Shown: positions 1 through 10,230, counted from the stretch's first letter. The stretch: 64,000 bases of DNA from CAZNFR01 sp964572225 (GCA_964572225.1 CAZNFR010000008.1:1-64000), one strand, 5' to 3'. A program made the numbers and translations. The notes: generated from the letters alone by a model not told the origin.

Positions 1-324
1 TTTTTGAATTTCCGAAATAATCTCTTTACCCTCTATAAGAATCTTCCGTCTCAACGTTTGTTTCCGACGATTTTACGCAGGTTGATCCTGGACAAGATCT
101 CCGCTCTCCGCTTCCTCTTTAAAGGACGGTCCGGTGATTTTGCTGCCATCGTTCGTGCACATCTCGCTTTTTATTCGGGAATGGGACGTTGCTGCCGCTT
201 CCGCAAAGAGGAAAAGAAGTTTATTACACGAAGCTGGCATAAGGAAATTTATCCCGGCAACCTTGTTGTTGATTTCTTTCTGAAGAAAAAATATACTTTT
301 CTTTCCCTGAAATGGAGACCTTAA
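1..324 (+). CDS. Glycosyltransferase family 2, C-terminal end (partial)
   Basis: The reading frame is open from the first base and ends at TAA 322-324, so the gene begins before the window; the TTG at base 4 is not a real start. The visible 107 residues carry a run like NNLFTLYKNLP followed by RLILDKISALRFLFKG and VRAHLAFY, which is the typical tail of Bacteroidota family 2 glycosyltransferases with a C-terminal membrane-associated segment. These enzymes transfer sugars to envelope glycans at the cytoplasmic membrane. The catalytic GT-A domain is outside the window, so the donor and acceptor cannot be inferred. Its stop overlaps the stop of the convergent pyrophosphatase gene by four bases. 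Confidence 0.7.
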   Translation, partial: FLNFRNNLFTLYKNLPSQRLFPTILRRLILDKISALRFLFKGRSGDFAAIVRAHLAFYSGMGRCCRFRKEEKKFITRSWHKEIYPGNLVVDFFLKKKYTFLSLKWRP

Positions 325-992
325 ACCTCTGAAAGTATGGTATCCAGGTTTTCAAACTTCTTTTTGTAGTCCTCCATGGAACGATTGATGAGTTCCTGAG
401 CTTCACCAACCTCGTAGGTATGCGTGATTTCACAGTTACTGGGACTGCCGGGAAGATCCTTGTACGTCAGGAAGTAATGCTTCAGCCTTTCGACTACCCT
501 CGGAGGCACCTCCGTAATATTGTTAAAGCCCTCGTACATCGCATCATTATTTAATACCGCAATGATCTTGTCGTCAGCCTGATTTTTATCGATCATCCTA
601 AAGCCACCAATAGGCCTGGCTCTTACGAGGATATCCCCGTGAGTAATTTCCTTTTCCGTCAGTATGCAGATATCCACCGGATCACCATCTCCATTGACCT
701 CCTGTATCCCGGTTTTCTCAATGCTTAGCTGGGCCACGTTGTATCCGGAAAAGGTCTGGGGGATAAAACCATAAAGGGCGGGAACTGCGTTGGAATACTT
801 TTGCGGACGGTCGATCTTCAGATACCCCGTAACCTTGTCTACCTCATACTTAACCGTATCGCTGGGTACCATTTCGATGAAGCAGGTCACAACCTCCGGC
901 GCTTCAGGCCCGATATCCACTCCATGCCAGGGGTGGGATTTATACCTAAGTCCCATTAGCCGGCCAATGGGATCCATTAACTTGTTTACCAT
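321..992 (-). CDS. ppa: Inorganic pyrophosphatase, family I
   Basis: Encodes 223 residues from an ATG at 992. It hydrolyses pyrophosphate to two phosphates in the cytoplasm and so pulls biosynthetic reactions forward. The family I signature DGDPVDICIL lies near residues 101-110, with the Asp residues that bind the catalytic Mg2+ ions, preceded by the YGFIPQTFSG segment. The protein is somewhat longer than the 175-residue E. coli enzyme because of an N-terminal extension (PIGRLMGLRYKSHPWHGVDIGP), which I recall as common in Bacteroidota and plant-like forms. It is convergent with the glycosyltransferase and lies 56 bases downstream of murF on the same strand, so it may be cotranscribed with it. 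Confidence 0.93.
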   Translation of the reverse strand: MVNKLMDPIGRLMGLRYKSHPWHGVDIGPEAPEVVTCFIEMVPSDTVKYEVDKVTGYLKIDRPQKYSNAVPALYGFIPQTFSGYNVAQLSIEKTGIQEVNGDGDPVDICILTEKEITHGDILVRARPIGGFRMIDKNQADDKIIAVLNNDAMYEGFNNITEVPPRVVERLKHYFLTYKDLPGSPSNCEITHTYEVGEAQELINRSMEDYKKKFENLDTILSEV

Positions 993-1048
993 GTTTTTTT
1001 CCGTAATTTACATTAATCAGTACGTTCGTTTCAATAATCAATGGGTTT

Positions 1049-2338
1049 TTACAAGAAATCCCCAAGCGACTCCAGTTTCAGTCCCCTGCTTGCCTTGATC
1101 AGCACAAGATGATTATAAACCTTCTTTAGCTTTAAATGTTCAGCGGCTTTTTCAATATTTTCAAAAAAAGTGAAAGGAAATTCTTTTTTAAGGCTGAAGA
1201 AAACCGGACCCACAAGAATAGCCCCCTGGAAGTCCAACTCCTGAATCAGTTCCAGTATTTTTCTGTGCTCCGATTCGGTATACTCTCCGAGTTCCAGCAT
1301 ATCCCCGATAATGAGAAGCTTGTTATCAGCATCCATGTCGAAAAACGCCCGAATCGCCCCTTCCATGCTGGTTGGATTGGCGTTGTAGGCATCCAAAAGG
1401 ATTCGGTTTCTTCCTGAGTCCATTAATTGCGAACGCTGATTATAAGGATGGTACCCGGCAATGGCCGAAACGATCTTGTCTTCCGGAACCCCATGAAAGA
1501 TCCCAATACAGGCTGCAGCTACCAGGTTCTCAAGATTGTATCTTCCCGGGATCTGAGTTTGAACTCTGTACTCACCTCCTTCCGTAAACCTGATCAGGAT
1601 TTCCAGGGGTCCGCTTTCCGAAAGAACCTCCCCTGTGCAAAGACTTCCAGGTCCGTCGAAATAAAAAACAGGGGTAGATTTATCCCCATCCAGAGAGCCC
1701 GTGAGGATTCGGTTCCTGCCATTAACGAATAAAATGCCCTTTTTGATGTCCACATGCCGGTAAAGCTCGGTTTTAGTCATCCGTATCCCTTCCATGGAAC
1801 CAAAGCCCTCAAGGTGGGCCTTCCCGATATTCGTGATAATCCCTTCATCCGGATCGGCAATTGAGCATAGTTCCGCAATATCTCCCTTTTTGTTAGCCCC
1901 CATTTCAATGATGGCGTATTCTTCTTTATTTAACTCCAAAAGCGAAAGAGGAACCCCGATATGGTTGTTCAGATTACCCCGGGTTGCATAACAGGAGTAA
2001 GTAGTTGACAGCACCCTGTGAATCAGCTCCTTGGTAGTGGTCTTTCCATTCGATCCGGTGATTCCGATGATCCGGGCTTTAAGCTGTTTTCTATGGTGGT
2101 GTGCGAGTTGCTGGAGTGCCTGCAGACTGTTCTCTACCCTGATGATTTTATCGTGTTTCAATCCCGGATCTTCATCCGTAACCACCAGGGAAGCAGCCGA
2201 TTCCAGCGCCTTCCCTGCAAATTTGTTGCCATTGAAGTTTTCCCCCTTCAGGGCAAAGAAGATCATTCCGGGTTCCAGACTGCGGGTATCGGTCGATACC
2301 CCTGCTGATGTTAAAAAGCTCTGGTAAAGAGTTGCCAT
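1049..2338 (-). CDS. murF: UDP-N-acetylmuramoyl-tripeptide--D-alanyl-D-alanine ligase
   Basis: MurF adds D-Ala-D-Ala to UDP-MurNAc-tripeptide, the last cytoplasmic step of the peptidoglycan precursor. The Mur ligase ATP loop GITGSNGKTTTKE is visible about residue 95 from the start, followed by the central domain motifs TRGNLNNHIGVP, IIEMGANKKGDI and LLDAYNANPTSM, and the C-terminal IIGDMLELGE. I place the start at ATG 2338 (MATLYQ); a GTG three codons upstream (2347) is possible. Length about 429 residues is normal. The gene follows gldJ on the same strand, separated by a terminator. A murF/gldJ/porU/porV neighbourhood is also found in Flavobacterium johnsoniae, so this is conserved context rather than function. 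Confidence 0.95.
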   Translation of the reverse strand: MATLYQSFLTSAGVSTDTRSLEPGMIFFALKGENFNGNKFAGKALESAASLVVTDEDPGLKHDKIIRVENSLQALQQLAHHHRKQLKARIIGITGSNGKTTTKELIHRVLSTTYSCYATRGNLNNHIGVPLSLLELNKEEYAIIEMGANKKGDIAELCSIADPDEGIITNIGKAHLEGFGSMEGIRMTKTELYRHVDIKKGILFVNGRNRILTGSLDGDKSTPVFYFDGPGSLCTGEVLSESGPLEILIRFTEGGEYRVQTQIPGRYNLENLVAAACIGIFHGVPEDKIVSAIAGYHPYNQRSQLMDSGRNRILLDAYNANPTSMEGAIRAFFDMDADNKLLIIGDMLELGEYTESEHRKILELIQELDFQGAILVGPVFFSLKKEFPFTFFENIEKAAEHLKLKKVYNHLVLIKASRGLKLESLGDFL

Positions 2339-2379
2339 TGTATCCACGATCGTACCTGCTTGGTTTAAGCTGTAAAAAT

Positions 2380-2412
2380 AAAAAAAAGCCGGCGGAAATC
2401 CCGTCAGCTTTT
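2380..2412 (-). terminator. Rho-independent terminator after gldJ
   Basis: On the minus strand, 20 to 50 bases after the gldJ stop, there is a hairpin AAAAAGCTGACGGG / CCGCCGGCTTTTT (one mismatch, one wobble, short AT loop) running straight into eight T residues. It would end gldJ transcripts before murF. Confidence 0.7.
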
Positions 2413-2434
2413 TACATGTATAGTTTGAGTTACC

Positions 2435-3949
2435 TTAAAATCCGGAGGGAGTACCTACACGGGTCATCGCACAACGGAAACCAAGATCAGCACGAGATTC
2501 CGTTTCAATCAGGAACCTGCGGGTTCCGGGACTCAGCCAGTAAACCCGGTCGGACCATGAACCTCCTTTGTAAACCCTTACCCTGTCATTGATCAGGGAT
2601 GATCTTTCATACTGGTTGTTCATGTACATATTTCCGCTTCCTATCTGATATTCGGTAGCGGTAGTGTCGGTTAAATCGTAGAAGGATGAAGACTGAAGAT
2701 CCCCATCCCGGTAGTTACGGTAATCAGATTTTCTGTAGTTGAACCTGCCTTCCGCATCCGCTTCGGTAATGGGTACACGAATCACCCGGCCAAGACTGTC
2801 TACCTGGGGCAGATTGTCATTGCTGGGATCCATATACAGCTTGTCAAACTGGTTTCCGCGGTAGGGATTGAATTCGGCTACATCTTCGAACGACTGAGGG
2901 CGGTAAACATCCTGAACCCATTCGTTCACGTTGCCTGCCATGCAATAAAGTCCGTAATCATTGGGCCAGAAAGACATAACCGGAGTGGTGATCGAACCGG
3001 CATCATTCAGGGAACCGGCCACACCCATCATATCGCCTTTGCCTCTCTGGAAATTAGCTCTCATTTGACCCATGTTCCGGGGCTCATCATTTCTTACCTG
3101 ATGACCGTTCCAGGGATAGATCCTTCTTTCCCAAACCAGCTCATCGATGGTATTTCCACGAAGAGCGAAGGCTGCAAATTCCCATTCAGCTTCGGTCGGG
3201 AGCCTGTATTTCGGAAGTAATAATCCGTCTTCAATCTTGAGATCCCTGGAATCTTTATTGGGATCCAGACTTTCAATGGCATTCCGGTAGGTAGGCTTGT
3301 AGATACCGAGCAGGAAAGCCTCGGTATTGAAATGATTTTCTCCCTTTTGATCGGTACTCATTTCAATAATACCCTCGTCTACCAATATCTTTTCATTTAC
3401 CCTGTCAGTACGCCAGATACAAAAATCGTTGGCTTGCAGCCAGTTAACACCTACGACCGGATATTGATTGAAGGTCGGGTGCCTGAAATAATACTCTACA
3501 TAAGGCTCGTTATAAGCCATGGGATCCCTCCATACAAGCGTGTCGGGAAGGGCATTCCTTACCACGTTTCTCTGGGGATCAATGTCGGAACTGAAAACCC
3601 TGCTGAGCCAGTAAATATATTCCCTGTAATCAATGTTCCTGACCTCGGTCTGGTCCATATAAAAAGAGGAAACGGTAACCCTTCTGGGATTCGCATTCCA
3701 GTCGTACATAACATCATCCTGAACCCTGCCCATGGTAAAGGTACCGCCTTCAATGAGAACCAGTCCGGGACCGGTCTCCTGTTCAATGGCGCTGGTAACT
3801 TCGAAGCCTCCGTTGGCCGGATCATTGTATTCCCAACCGGTGGTGGAAGAGGTTTTTCCTGTGGAAGTAACATCGCCGCCTCCCCCGCATGAGGAGACAA
3901 AAACAACAGCAGCGATCATTACCGGGATAAGACTGAGCTTTACTTTCAT
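2435..3949 (-). CDS. gldJ: Gliding motility / T9SS lipoprotein GldJ (FGE-sulfatase fold)
   Basis: Encodes 504 residues. The N-terminus is a lipoprotein signal with lipobox VSSC (Cys21) followed by GGGG, so the protein is anchored in the envelope. The rest is a formylglycine-generating-enzyme/sulfatase-modifying fold: GLVLIEGGTFTMGR near residue 65, VTVSSFYMDQTEVRN, YPVVGVNW, KYRLPTEAEWEFAA, GLYCMAGNVNEWVQDVY and a C-terminal KGGSW...GFRCA. GldJ and its relative GldK share this fold; the murF-gldJ-porU-porV neighbourhood favours GldJ. In F. johnsoniae GldJ is needed for gliding and stabilises other Gld proteins of the T9SS. A TAAATTTG box lies only about 8 bases before the ATG, which would give a nearly leaderless mRNA; I treat that as weak. 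Confidence 0.88.
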   Translation of the reverse strand: MKVKLSLIPVMIAAVVFVSSCGGGGDVTSTGKTSSTTGWEYNDPANGGFEVTSAIEQETGPGLVLIEGGTFTMGRVQDDVMYDWNANPRRVTVSSFYMDQTEVRNIDYREYIYWLSRVFSSDIDPQRNVVRNALPDTLVWRDPMAYNEPYVEYYFRHPTFNQYPVVGVNWLQANDFCIWRTDRVNEKILVDEGIIEMSTDQKGENHFNTEAFLLGIYKPTYRNAIESLDPNKDSRDLKIEDGLLLPKYRLPTEAEWEFAAFALRGNTIDELVWERRIYPWNGHQVRNDEPRNMGQMRANFQRGKGDMMGVAGSLNDAGSITTPVMSFWPNDYGLYCMAGNVNEWVQDVYRPQSFEDVAEFNPYRGNQFDKLYMDPSNDNLPQVDSLGRVIRVPITEADAEGRFNYRKSDYRNYRDGDLQSSSFYDLTDTTATEYQIGSGNMYMNNQYERSSLINDRVRVYKGGSWSDRVYWLSPGTRRFLIETESRADLGFRCAMTRVGTPSGF

Positions 3950-4010
3950 AGCTTTTGCAAATTTATCGGATATCGAATTTGGTTCTATTTAACGTAATTT
4001 TCAAAAATAA

Positions 4011-4976
4011 CTAAATTTTAGGACATTTTATTGCCCGCTTCTTCTTTTTCTTTTCCGAATCAATCGTCATAATCAGCGATACTTCATGTGCCCCCATCAA
4101 CGGTAAACTAATGGATGGAGACGAAAGATGCTGGTCGTAACTATAACGAAAACGAAAATGTTTGGTTACATAACCCGCAGAAAAAATTAGGGAGCTGAAA
4201 TTAAATCCCAGATTCTGTCTCAGCCAGGCCCCTGCAATGATTTCCTCCTTAATTAAACCCTCCATTCCATACATAATCTGGGTAAAGGATTTTTGCTTCA
4301 GAAATATAATGTTGGGTGAGAGCTGAACCACCTCTCTTCCGAGTCTTTTTTCGTATATCGGTATCATTCCTCCTGCATAGACCATTAATTTACGGGGGAG
4401 CCTCGAGTTGGGATCGGAGCTGTAGGACTGGCTCGGGCGGGTGAGGTGAGCCATGGAAACTCCGGCATAATAGTTACGATAAAAGGCAGCAACCCCGGTT
4501 TTAAAGTCCGGATATGCAATCGCCCTTCCGCTTTCCAGGTTTTCCTGAGTCTTTTTAAATGGATCCTGTCCCGAAAGGATCTGATCCTCAAACCTGAGAC
4601 TCTGAAAATCCATCCTGCGCTGGTTATACCCCGCTTCGAGTCCGCCGCTTACCATCAAATGACGGGTAACATTGAAATGATAGGAATAGATAAGGTTCAT
4701 CGAAAGCTGGGAAATGCTCCCGTTACCCTGAACATCATTCATGATCCGGATACCCACACCCCCTTTCAGATGATCAATGTACTGATCGTAGGAAGCCGAA
4801 TACGTAACAAAAGTTTTTCCCAGTCCGGGCCACTGATTCCGATAATTAATGAAAACCCTTCGAATATCGTTTTCTATTCCGGCGAAAGCCGGATTCATAT
4901 AAAGGCGGTTTGCGTAGAGTTGTGAGAATGTAGGATCCTGTCCGTATAAATTCACGAAAATAACCAGACCAAACAA
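4011..4976 (-). CDS. Type IX secretion membrane protein, PorP/SprF family
   Basis: About 321 residues of a PorP/SprF-type outer-membrane barrel: mature part begins QDPTFSQLYANRLYMNPAFAG, the signature N-terminus of the family, followed by amphipathic beta strands (GGVGIRIMNDVQG, YYAGVSMAHLTRPSQ, SPNIIFLKQKSFTQIMYGMEG). These proteins assist T9SS secretion of particular cargo or act in the core channel region. The start is unresolved: the only canonical start in frame is TTG 4976, which leaves a 12-residue hydrophobic leader, while the frame stays open upstream to a stop at 5049-5051 and would add residues such as CRGKLKTLTVFLFG, giving a much better signal peptide. It lies between gldJ and the divergent porU. 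Some PorP-like proteins carry C-terminal extensions; this one does not. Confidence 0.85.
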   Translation of the reverse strand: MFGLVIFVNLYGQDPTFSQLYANRLYMNPAFAGIENDIRRVFINYRNQWPGLGKTFVTYSASYDQYIDHLKGGVGIRIMNDVQGNGSISQLSMNLIYSYHFNVTRHLMVSGGLEAGYNQRRMDFQSLRFEDQILSGQDPFKKTQENLESGRAIAYPDFKTGVAAFYRNYYAGVSMAHLTRPSQSYSSDPNSRLPRKLMVYAGGMIPIYEKRLGREVVQLSPNIIFLKQKSFTQIMYGMEGLIKEEIIAGAWLRQNLGFNFSSLIFSAGYVTKHFRFRYSYDQHLSSPSISLPLMGAHEVSLIMTIDSEKKKKKRAIKCPKI

Positions 4977-5122
4977 AAAAACTGTTAAAGTTTTAAGTTT
5001 GCCCCGACAAGCTATGTAGACCCCTGTTATAATGGCAATAAATTGTTGTTAAAGTACGTTTTGCAAACGAAAAATCTTTTTAATTGTTTTAGTTTTAGAT
5101 CTGTTTAACGTAATATTTCTGA

Positions 5123-8100
5123 ATGAAAAACATTCTGGTCCTGTTGCTTCTGACTTCCACTCAGGTTTCTGCCCAATCCTGGTATGTTAAATCTGAAGTG
5201 GAATGGCATTCGTCTCTCGAAGAAGTCGGTACGGTTAAGGAATTTATCTCTTTCCGTAGTTCTAACTACGAAAATTTCTCCTCTTTGTTGCCTCATTTTT
5301 ATGGAGTCATTGATTGGAAGGATGAATTCACCGGTGTCAATGCCGGATTTTTCACTTTCGAATCCGAAACTATACCCTCCATCCCGGATGAGGAAGGGAT
5401 ATTTGACCAACTTCCATCCACTCCCGCAATTGAATCCTATATTGGAAAAGCAGGCGGGGAAACCGTGCTTCACTATGATTTCTGTCCCTTCTTCCGAGAC
5501 CCTTCCTCCGGTAACATTCACAGGATCACCGAATTTGTTCTTAAGATTGATGCGGTTGACCAACCTGTCCGCCTCAGAGCAACCCATCCCAAAAAATCCA
5601 CTCAATTGGAAAATTCTCTCCTGGCTGAAGGGGACTGGTTCAAGATCGGGGTTACCTCCACCGGCATGCACAAGATCAGCTTTAACCAGCTTAAGGACCT
5701 GGGTATGTCGGATCCGGCGAACATCAGGATTTATGGATGGGGCGGGAAAATGACCCCCGAGAACGCAGAAGAAGGGGACCAGGATCAGCTTCTGCCCACA
5801 CAGGTATTTTTAAATAAGGGGGCAGATGGAATTTTTAATTCGGGCGATTACCTGCTATTCTTTGCCCAGGGCCCGGTAGAATGGAAATATTCGGATTCAG
5901 AAGGCATGTTCATTCATGAAAAAAATAATTATAGCGATTACGGCACCTACCTTATCACCGATTCCCAAGGATCGCCCTTAATACCGGAACCCCTGGAAAC
6001 AGTTTCCGAAGAGCCTGATTACGAGAGTAACAGTTATGATATCCTGGCCTGGCACGAAGAGAACCTGTATAATTTTTTGAAATCAGGAAGGGAATGGTAC
6101 GGAGAGGATTTCGACCTGAGCCTTCAACAGGTATTCTCATTCAACCTTCCGGGAGCTATTACCAGTGAACCGGCAAAACTGGCTACCGGACTCCTGGGAA
6201 GAAGTAAAGAAGATGTGAGCTTCGTGGTTTATGCCGATAATATCCTTCTAGATACTGTTAAACTCCGGCGGACAAACCTCGGTAGCTATACTGCTATTTA
6301 TGCCGATATTGAAGAGGACGTTTTTGACATCCAGCCAACAGGGGATGAAGTTCAGGTCAAACTCAAGTTTAACAAATCAGATGCCGGTTCCCAGGGCTGG
6401 CTGGACTACCTGGCGATCAACGCCCGGGCCAGTCTTAATCTCACCGGCGATGAACTGCTGTTCAGGGACAAACGCATGGCAGAGCAGGGTCCCGTAACCC
6501 GGTTTACTCTTTCCTCCGCCGGCAGCAATACCGTACTCTGGGATGTTACCGATGTTCATCAGATCAGACAACTGAATGCAGGTCCCTCGGGTGGTCAACT
6601 TCAGTTCACCGTAAACTCATCTCTTCTGCGGGAATATATCGTATTCAGACCGGATGGTGATTTTCCTCAACCCGTTATAAGCGGTGGGATGTTCGGTAAA
6701 ATTGAAAACCAGGATCTTACCGGAGGGGATGTTCCCGATATGGTTATACTGGCTTACGAAGGTTTCCTTGATATCGCTGAGGACTTTGCTTCATACCGGA
6801 GCGAAAGAGACGGACTGAAAATCAGGATCCTGACCCCGATGCATGTCTATAATGAATTTTCCGGAGGAAGGCCCGATGTGACCGCAATCCGAAACTACAT
6901 GCGTTACCTTTACCAGGCCGGTCAGGAAGAAGATGGCAGCAGTCTGAAATATCTCCTCTTTTTCGGAGATGCTTCCTTCGACTTTAAAGCAGGTCCGGAG
7001 GAAGGGAACTTTGCACCCACCTATCAGTCTGCTAATAGCCTTTCGCCCACAGATTCCTATGTAACCGACGATTTCTTCGCCATGCTGGACGATGGGGAGA
7101 CCATGAGAACCGGACTTCTGGATATCGGAGTGGGAAGATTCCCGGTCAGCAGCACCTCTCAGGCTGAAAACATGGTTGAGAAGATCAAAAGATATGAACA
7201 GCCCGACCGTATGGGAAACTGGAGAAACAATATCTCTTTTATCAGCGATGATGAGGATTCAAATATCCATCTTAGTCAGGCCGACGATCTTGCCAAATAC
7301 GTGGAGGAGTATTACCCCGGATTTAACATCAATAAGATCTATATGGATGCCTACCCACAGATTTCCACTCCCACCGGTGAGCGTTACCCCGATGTAAACA
7401 TGGCCATCAATGATCAGATAAATAACGGGGCGCTCATTATTAATTATACCGGACACGGAGGAACCAAAGGATTGGCACAGGAACAGATCCTTACCCTCAA
7501 TGATATCGAATCCTGGGAAAACACAGGGAAACTTCCCTTATTCATGACTGCCACATGCGAGTTCAGTCGTTTTGATGAGCCCGATCTGGTCTCTGCAGGT
7601 GAACAGGTGATCCTTAATCCGGATGGAGGAGGAATTGCCTTGCTCACCACTACCCGACTTGTATGGTCAGGCCCTAATGCCGTTCTGAATGAAAAATTTT
7701 ATGAGGTCGTTTTCATGAAAAATGAGGATAATGAAAATTACAGTCTGGGCGAAATTATGCAGTACTCCAAAAATAACGCCGGACCCGGTACCAATAAGCG
7801 GAACTTCACTCTCCTCGGTGATCCCTCCATGAAACTGGCCTACCCTTTCCATCAGGTCATTACCGACAGCATAAACGGTCAGCCGGTGGAAATGCAGATC
7901 GATACCCTGAAGGCCCTGAAAAAAGTTACCATATCAGGACATATTGCCGATGCGGAAGGAAGACTCCTGGACCAGTTCAACGGGATTATCTTTCCACGTA
8001 TTTACGATAAGGAGCGTATGCAAACCACACTGGCAAACGACGGGGGCGACAAGAAATCTTTTACTGTAAGGAATAACATATTGTATCAGGGCAAGGCTTC

Positions 8101-8933
8101 CGTCGAGAACGGGCGGTTCCGCTTCAGCTTTATCGTTCCCAAAGATATTAGTTATGCCTTAGGTGAAGGTAAATTGAGTTACTATGCCCTGGATAGCATC
8201 ACCGATGCTGCCGGTGCTTTTGACAGGCTCCTGGTGGGTGGAACCTATCCGAATGCTCAACAGGACAATCTGGGTCCGCAGGTAGAGGCATTCATGAATA
8301 ACGACTACTTCCGAACCGGTGGGATCACCAATGAAAACCCGGTCCTCTACGTGAAAATTTTCGATGAAAACGGAATCAATACCACAGGCAATGGAATCGG
8401 ACACGATATTACCGCCATCATCAGAGGTGAGGATTACGAACAACTGGTGGTGATGAACGAATTCTATCAGTCCGAACTCGACAGCTACCAGGAAGGAAGG
8501 GTCGAGTATCCATTGTCAACCCTTGAAGAAGGACATTACACCGTAGAAGTAAAAGTCTGGGATNNNNNNNNNNAATAATTCTGCCACGGCTTCGACCGAA
8601 TTCAGAGTGATAGACGAGGAAGGAATGGTGTTGAAGAATCCGGTCAATTCGCCGAATCCATTTACCGATTTTACGGAAATAAGCTTTGAGCATAATAAGG
8701 CCGGACAGGATCTTGAGATTACCCTGGATATCTACTCTATGAACGGTCAACGGGTCCGGAGTTTTACCTATACCGAATATGGAAGCGGATTCAGATCGGC
8801 ACCCCTTACCTGGGACGGATTATCGGATTCCGGGACAGCTCAGCGCCAGGGGGTTTATACTTACAGGATAAGAGTGAAAAGTACCGATGGGGAAGAGTCG
8901 GAAGTCTCAGGTAAATTATTGATTATACGATAA
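5123..8933 (+). CDS. porU: T9SS sortase PorU, C25 peptidase (interrupted by an assembly gap)
   Basis: PorU is the outer-membrane-attached gingipain-like (C25) peptidase that removes the C-terminal sorting domain of T9SS cargo and attaches the cargo to anionic LPS. A signal peptide (KNILVLLLLTSTQVSAQ) is followed by beta-rich N-terminal domains, then the caspase-like catalytic part with YTGHGG (His778) and TATCEFSRFD (Cys812), and a C-terminal sorting-like domain with SPNPFTDFTEISF, LTWDGLSDSG and GVYTYRIRV. Ten Ns at 8564-8573 split it; both flanks read as one protein (…VKVWD | NNSATASTEFRVID…) but in different frames with ten bases between them, so the gap length is a placeholder. Total about 1,270 residues. 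It is followed by porV, its partner. Confidence 0.92.
8564..8573. other. Assembly gap (10 N) inside porU
   Basis: Base 8563 completes a codon and base 8574 begins one in the continuing reading frame, so the true gap must be a multiple of three bases, not ten. The flanks WD and NNSA match the WDxxNNS segment expected in PorU proteins, so only a few codons are likely to be missing. Confidence 0.95.
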
Positions 8934-8966
8934 TATTTGAATGCAATAAAAGTTTATTTTTTCTGT

Positions 8967-8974
8967 TATATTTG
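8967..8974 (+). promoter_or_regulatory. Candidate porV promoter (-7 box TATATTTG)
   Basis: TATATTTG fits the Bacteroidota -7 consensus TAnnTTTG and would start transcription about 20 bases before the porV ATG at 9001. A TTTG at 8936-8939 is too far upstream to be an ideal -33 element, so spacing support is weak. Confidence 0.45.
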
Positions 8975-9000
8975 TGCATTCTTAAAATTTAACTATCATA

Positions 9001-10230
9001 ATGTCTTTGAAAATCAGCGTAAAGAGCTTCCTGCTAGTGGCCTTGTGCGTTAGCCTTTCCGAGTTTGCAGGTAAGAGTCAGATCACCACTGGTGAATTAA
9101 CCGGTGAACTGAATGTGATTGAATCAGCAGTTCCTTTTCTAACGATAGCTCCCGATAGCCGGTCAGGCGCCATGGGTGATGTGGGAGTGGCCACTTCCCC
9201 GGATATCGCTTCACAACACTGGAATCTTGCAAAGTATCCCTTCATTGAAGGCGACGGGGGATTATCCTTTTCCTATACTCCCTGGCTTAGAAACCTGATC
9301 AACGATATCAATCTTGCCTACCTGGTAGGGTATAAAAGGCTGGGCGATAATCAGGTGATCTCCGCTTCCCTAAGGTATTTTTCCCTTGGAAATATCGTTT
9401 TCACCGACCGCTTCGGTGGCTTTATAAAAGATGTAAATCCTAACGAGCTCGCAGTAGACGTGGGTTATTCAAGGCTCTTTTCCGATAATTTCTCCGGAGG
9501 AATCGCTTTCCGCTTTATTCGCTCTGACCTTACCGGAGGAAGTTTTTCAAGCGAGACCATTGAAGCGAAACCCGGTGTTTCCGTGGCTGCTGACCTGGGT
9601 TTCTTCTATACCAATGAAGTGAGACTGGGTGATTATGACGGACAATTATCTTTTGGTACCAATTTCTCCAACATGGGAAGGAAAATATCCTACTCCGAAA
9701 ATCAGGATGCATCCTTTATCCCGATTAACTGGAGACTCGGTAGCAGTCTTCTGTTGGAAATTGATAGTTATAACAGCATTACTTTTGCTCTTGACTTCAA
9801 TAAGCTCCTTGTTCCAACCTCTCCAATTTATTACAACGACTCCCTGGATGCCGACCTGAATCCGGTTATTCAGTATGGCAAGGATCCGGATGTTTCAGTT
9901 CCCGTGGGTATGTTCCGATCCTTTTATGATGCCCCCGGTGTGGAGCTTGAAGATGGCAGCCGCTCCGTCTTCCGGGAAGAACTCAATGAGATCAATATTG
10001 CAGCCGGATTGGAATACTGGTACCGTGAACAATTCGCCATCCGCACCGGATATTATTACGAGCATATCACCAAGGGTAACCGGAAATTCTTCACCGTTGG
10101 GGTTGGCCTGCGATTGAATATCTTTGAGATAGACTTCTCTTATCTGATACCAACCCAGCAAAACAATCCTCTCGCCAATACCATCCGTTTTACACTCGGA
10201 TTTGATTTTGACGACCTGAGGAGAAACTAA
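9001..10230 (+). CDS. porV: T9SS outer-membrane protein PorV (LptO)
   Basis: Encodes 409 residues: a signal peptide (ISVKSFLLVALCVSLSEFAGKSQ), then a FadL-like barrel with the PorV hallmark VPFLTIAPDSRSGAMGDVGVATSPD near residue 43 and GLSFSYTPWLRN. PorV shuttles folded cargo, bound by its C-terminal sorting domain, from the translocon to the PorU sortase complex and is also needed for attachment. The last residues (NPLANTIRFTLGFDF) form the final beta strand. It is 67 bases downstream of porU with a candidate promoter of its own, and is followed five bases later by ispF. Confidence 0.95.
   Translation: MSLKISVKSFLLVALCVSLSEFAGKSQITTGELTGELNVIESAVPFLTIAPDSRSGAMGDVGVATSPDIASQHWNLAKYPFIEGDGGLSFSYTPWLRNLINDINLAYLVGYKRLGDNQVISASLRYFSLGNIVFTDRFGGFIKDVNPNELAVDVGYSRLFSDNFSGGIAFRFIRSDLTGGSFSSETIEAKPGVSVAADLGFFYTNEVRLGDYDGQLSFGTNFSNMGRKISYSENQDASFIPINWRLGSSLLLEIDSYNSITFALDFNKLLVPTSPIYYNDSLDADLNPVIQYGKDPDVSVPVGMFRSFYDAPGVELEDGSRSVFREELNEINIAAGLEYWYREQFAIRTGYYYEHITKGNRKFFTVGVGLRLNIFEIDFSYLIPTQQNNPLANTIRFTLGFDFDDLRRN

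Noticed and set aside
8607..8933. Separate small gene starting at GTG 8607 after the gap
   Set aside because: It is the sorting-domain end of porU; the codons before GTG 8607 continue the PorU sequence back to the Ns.
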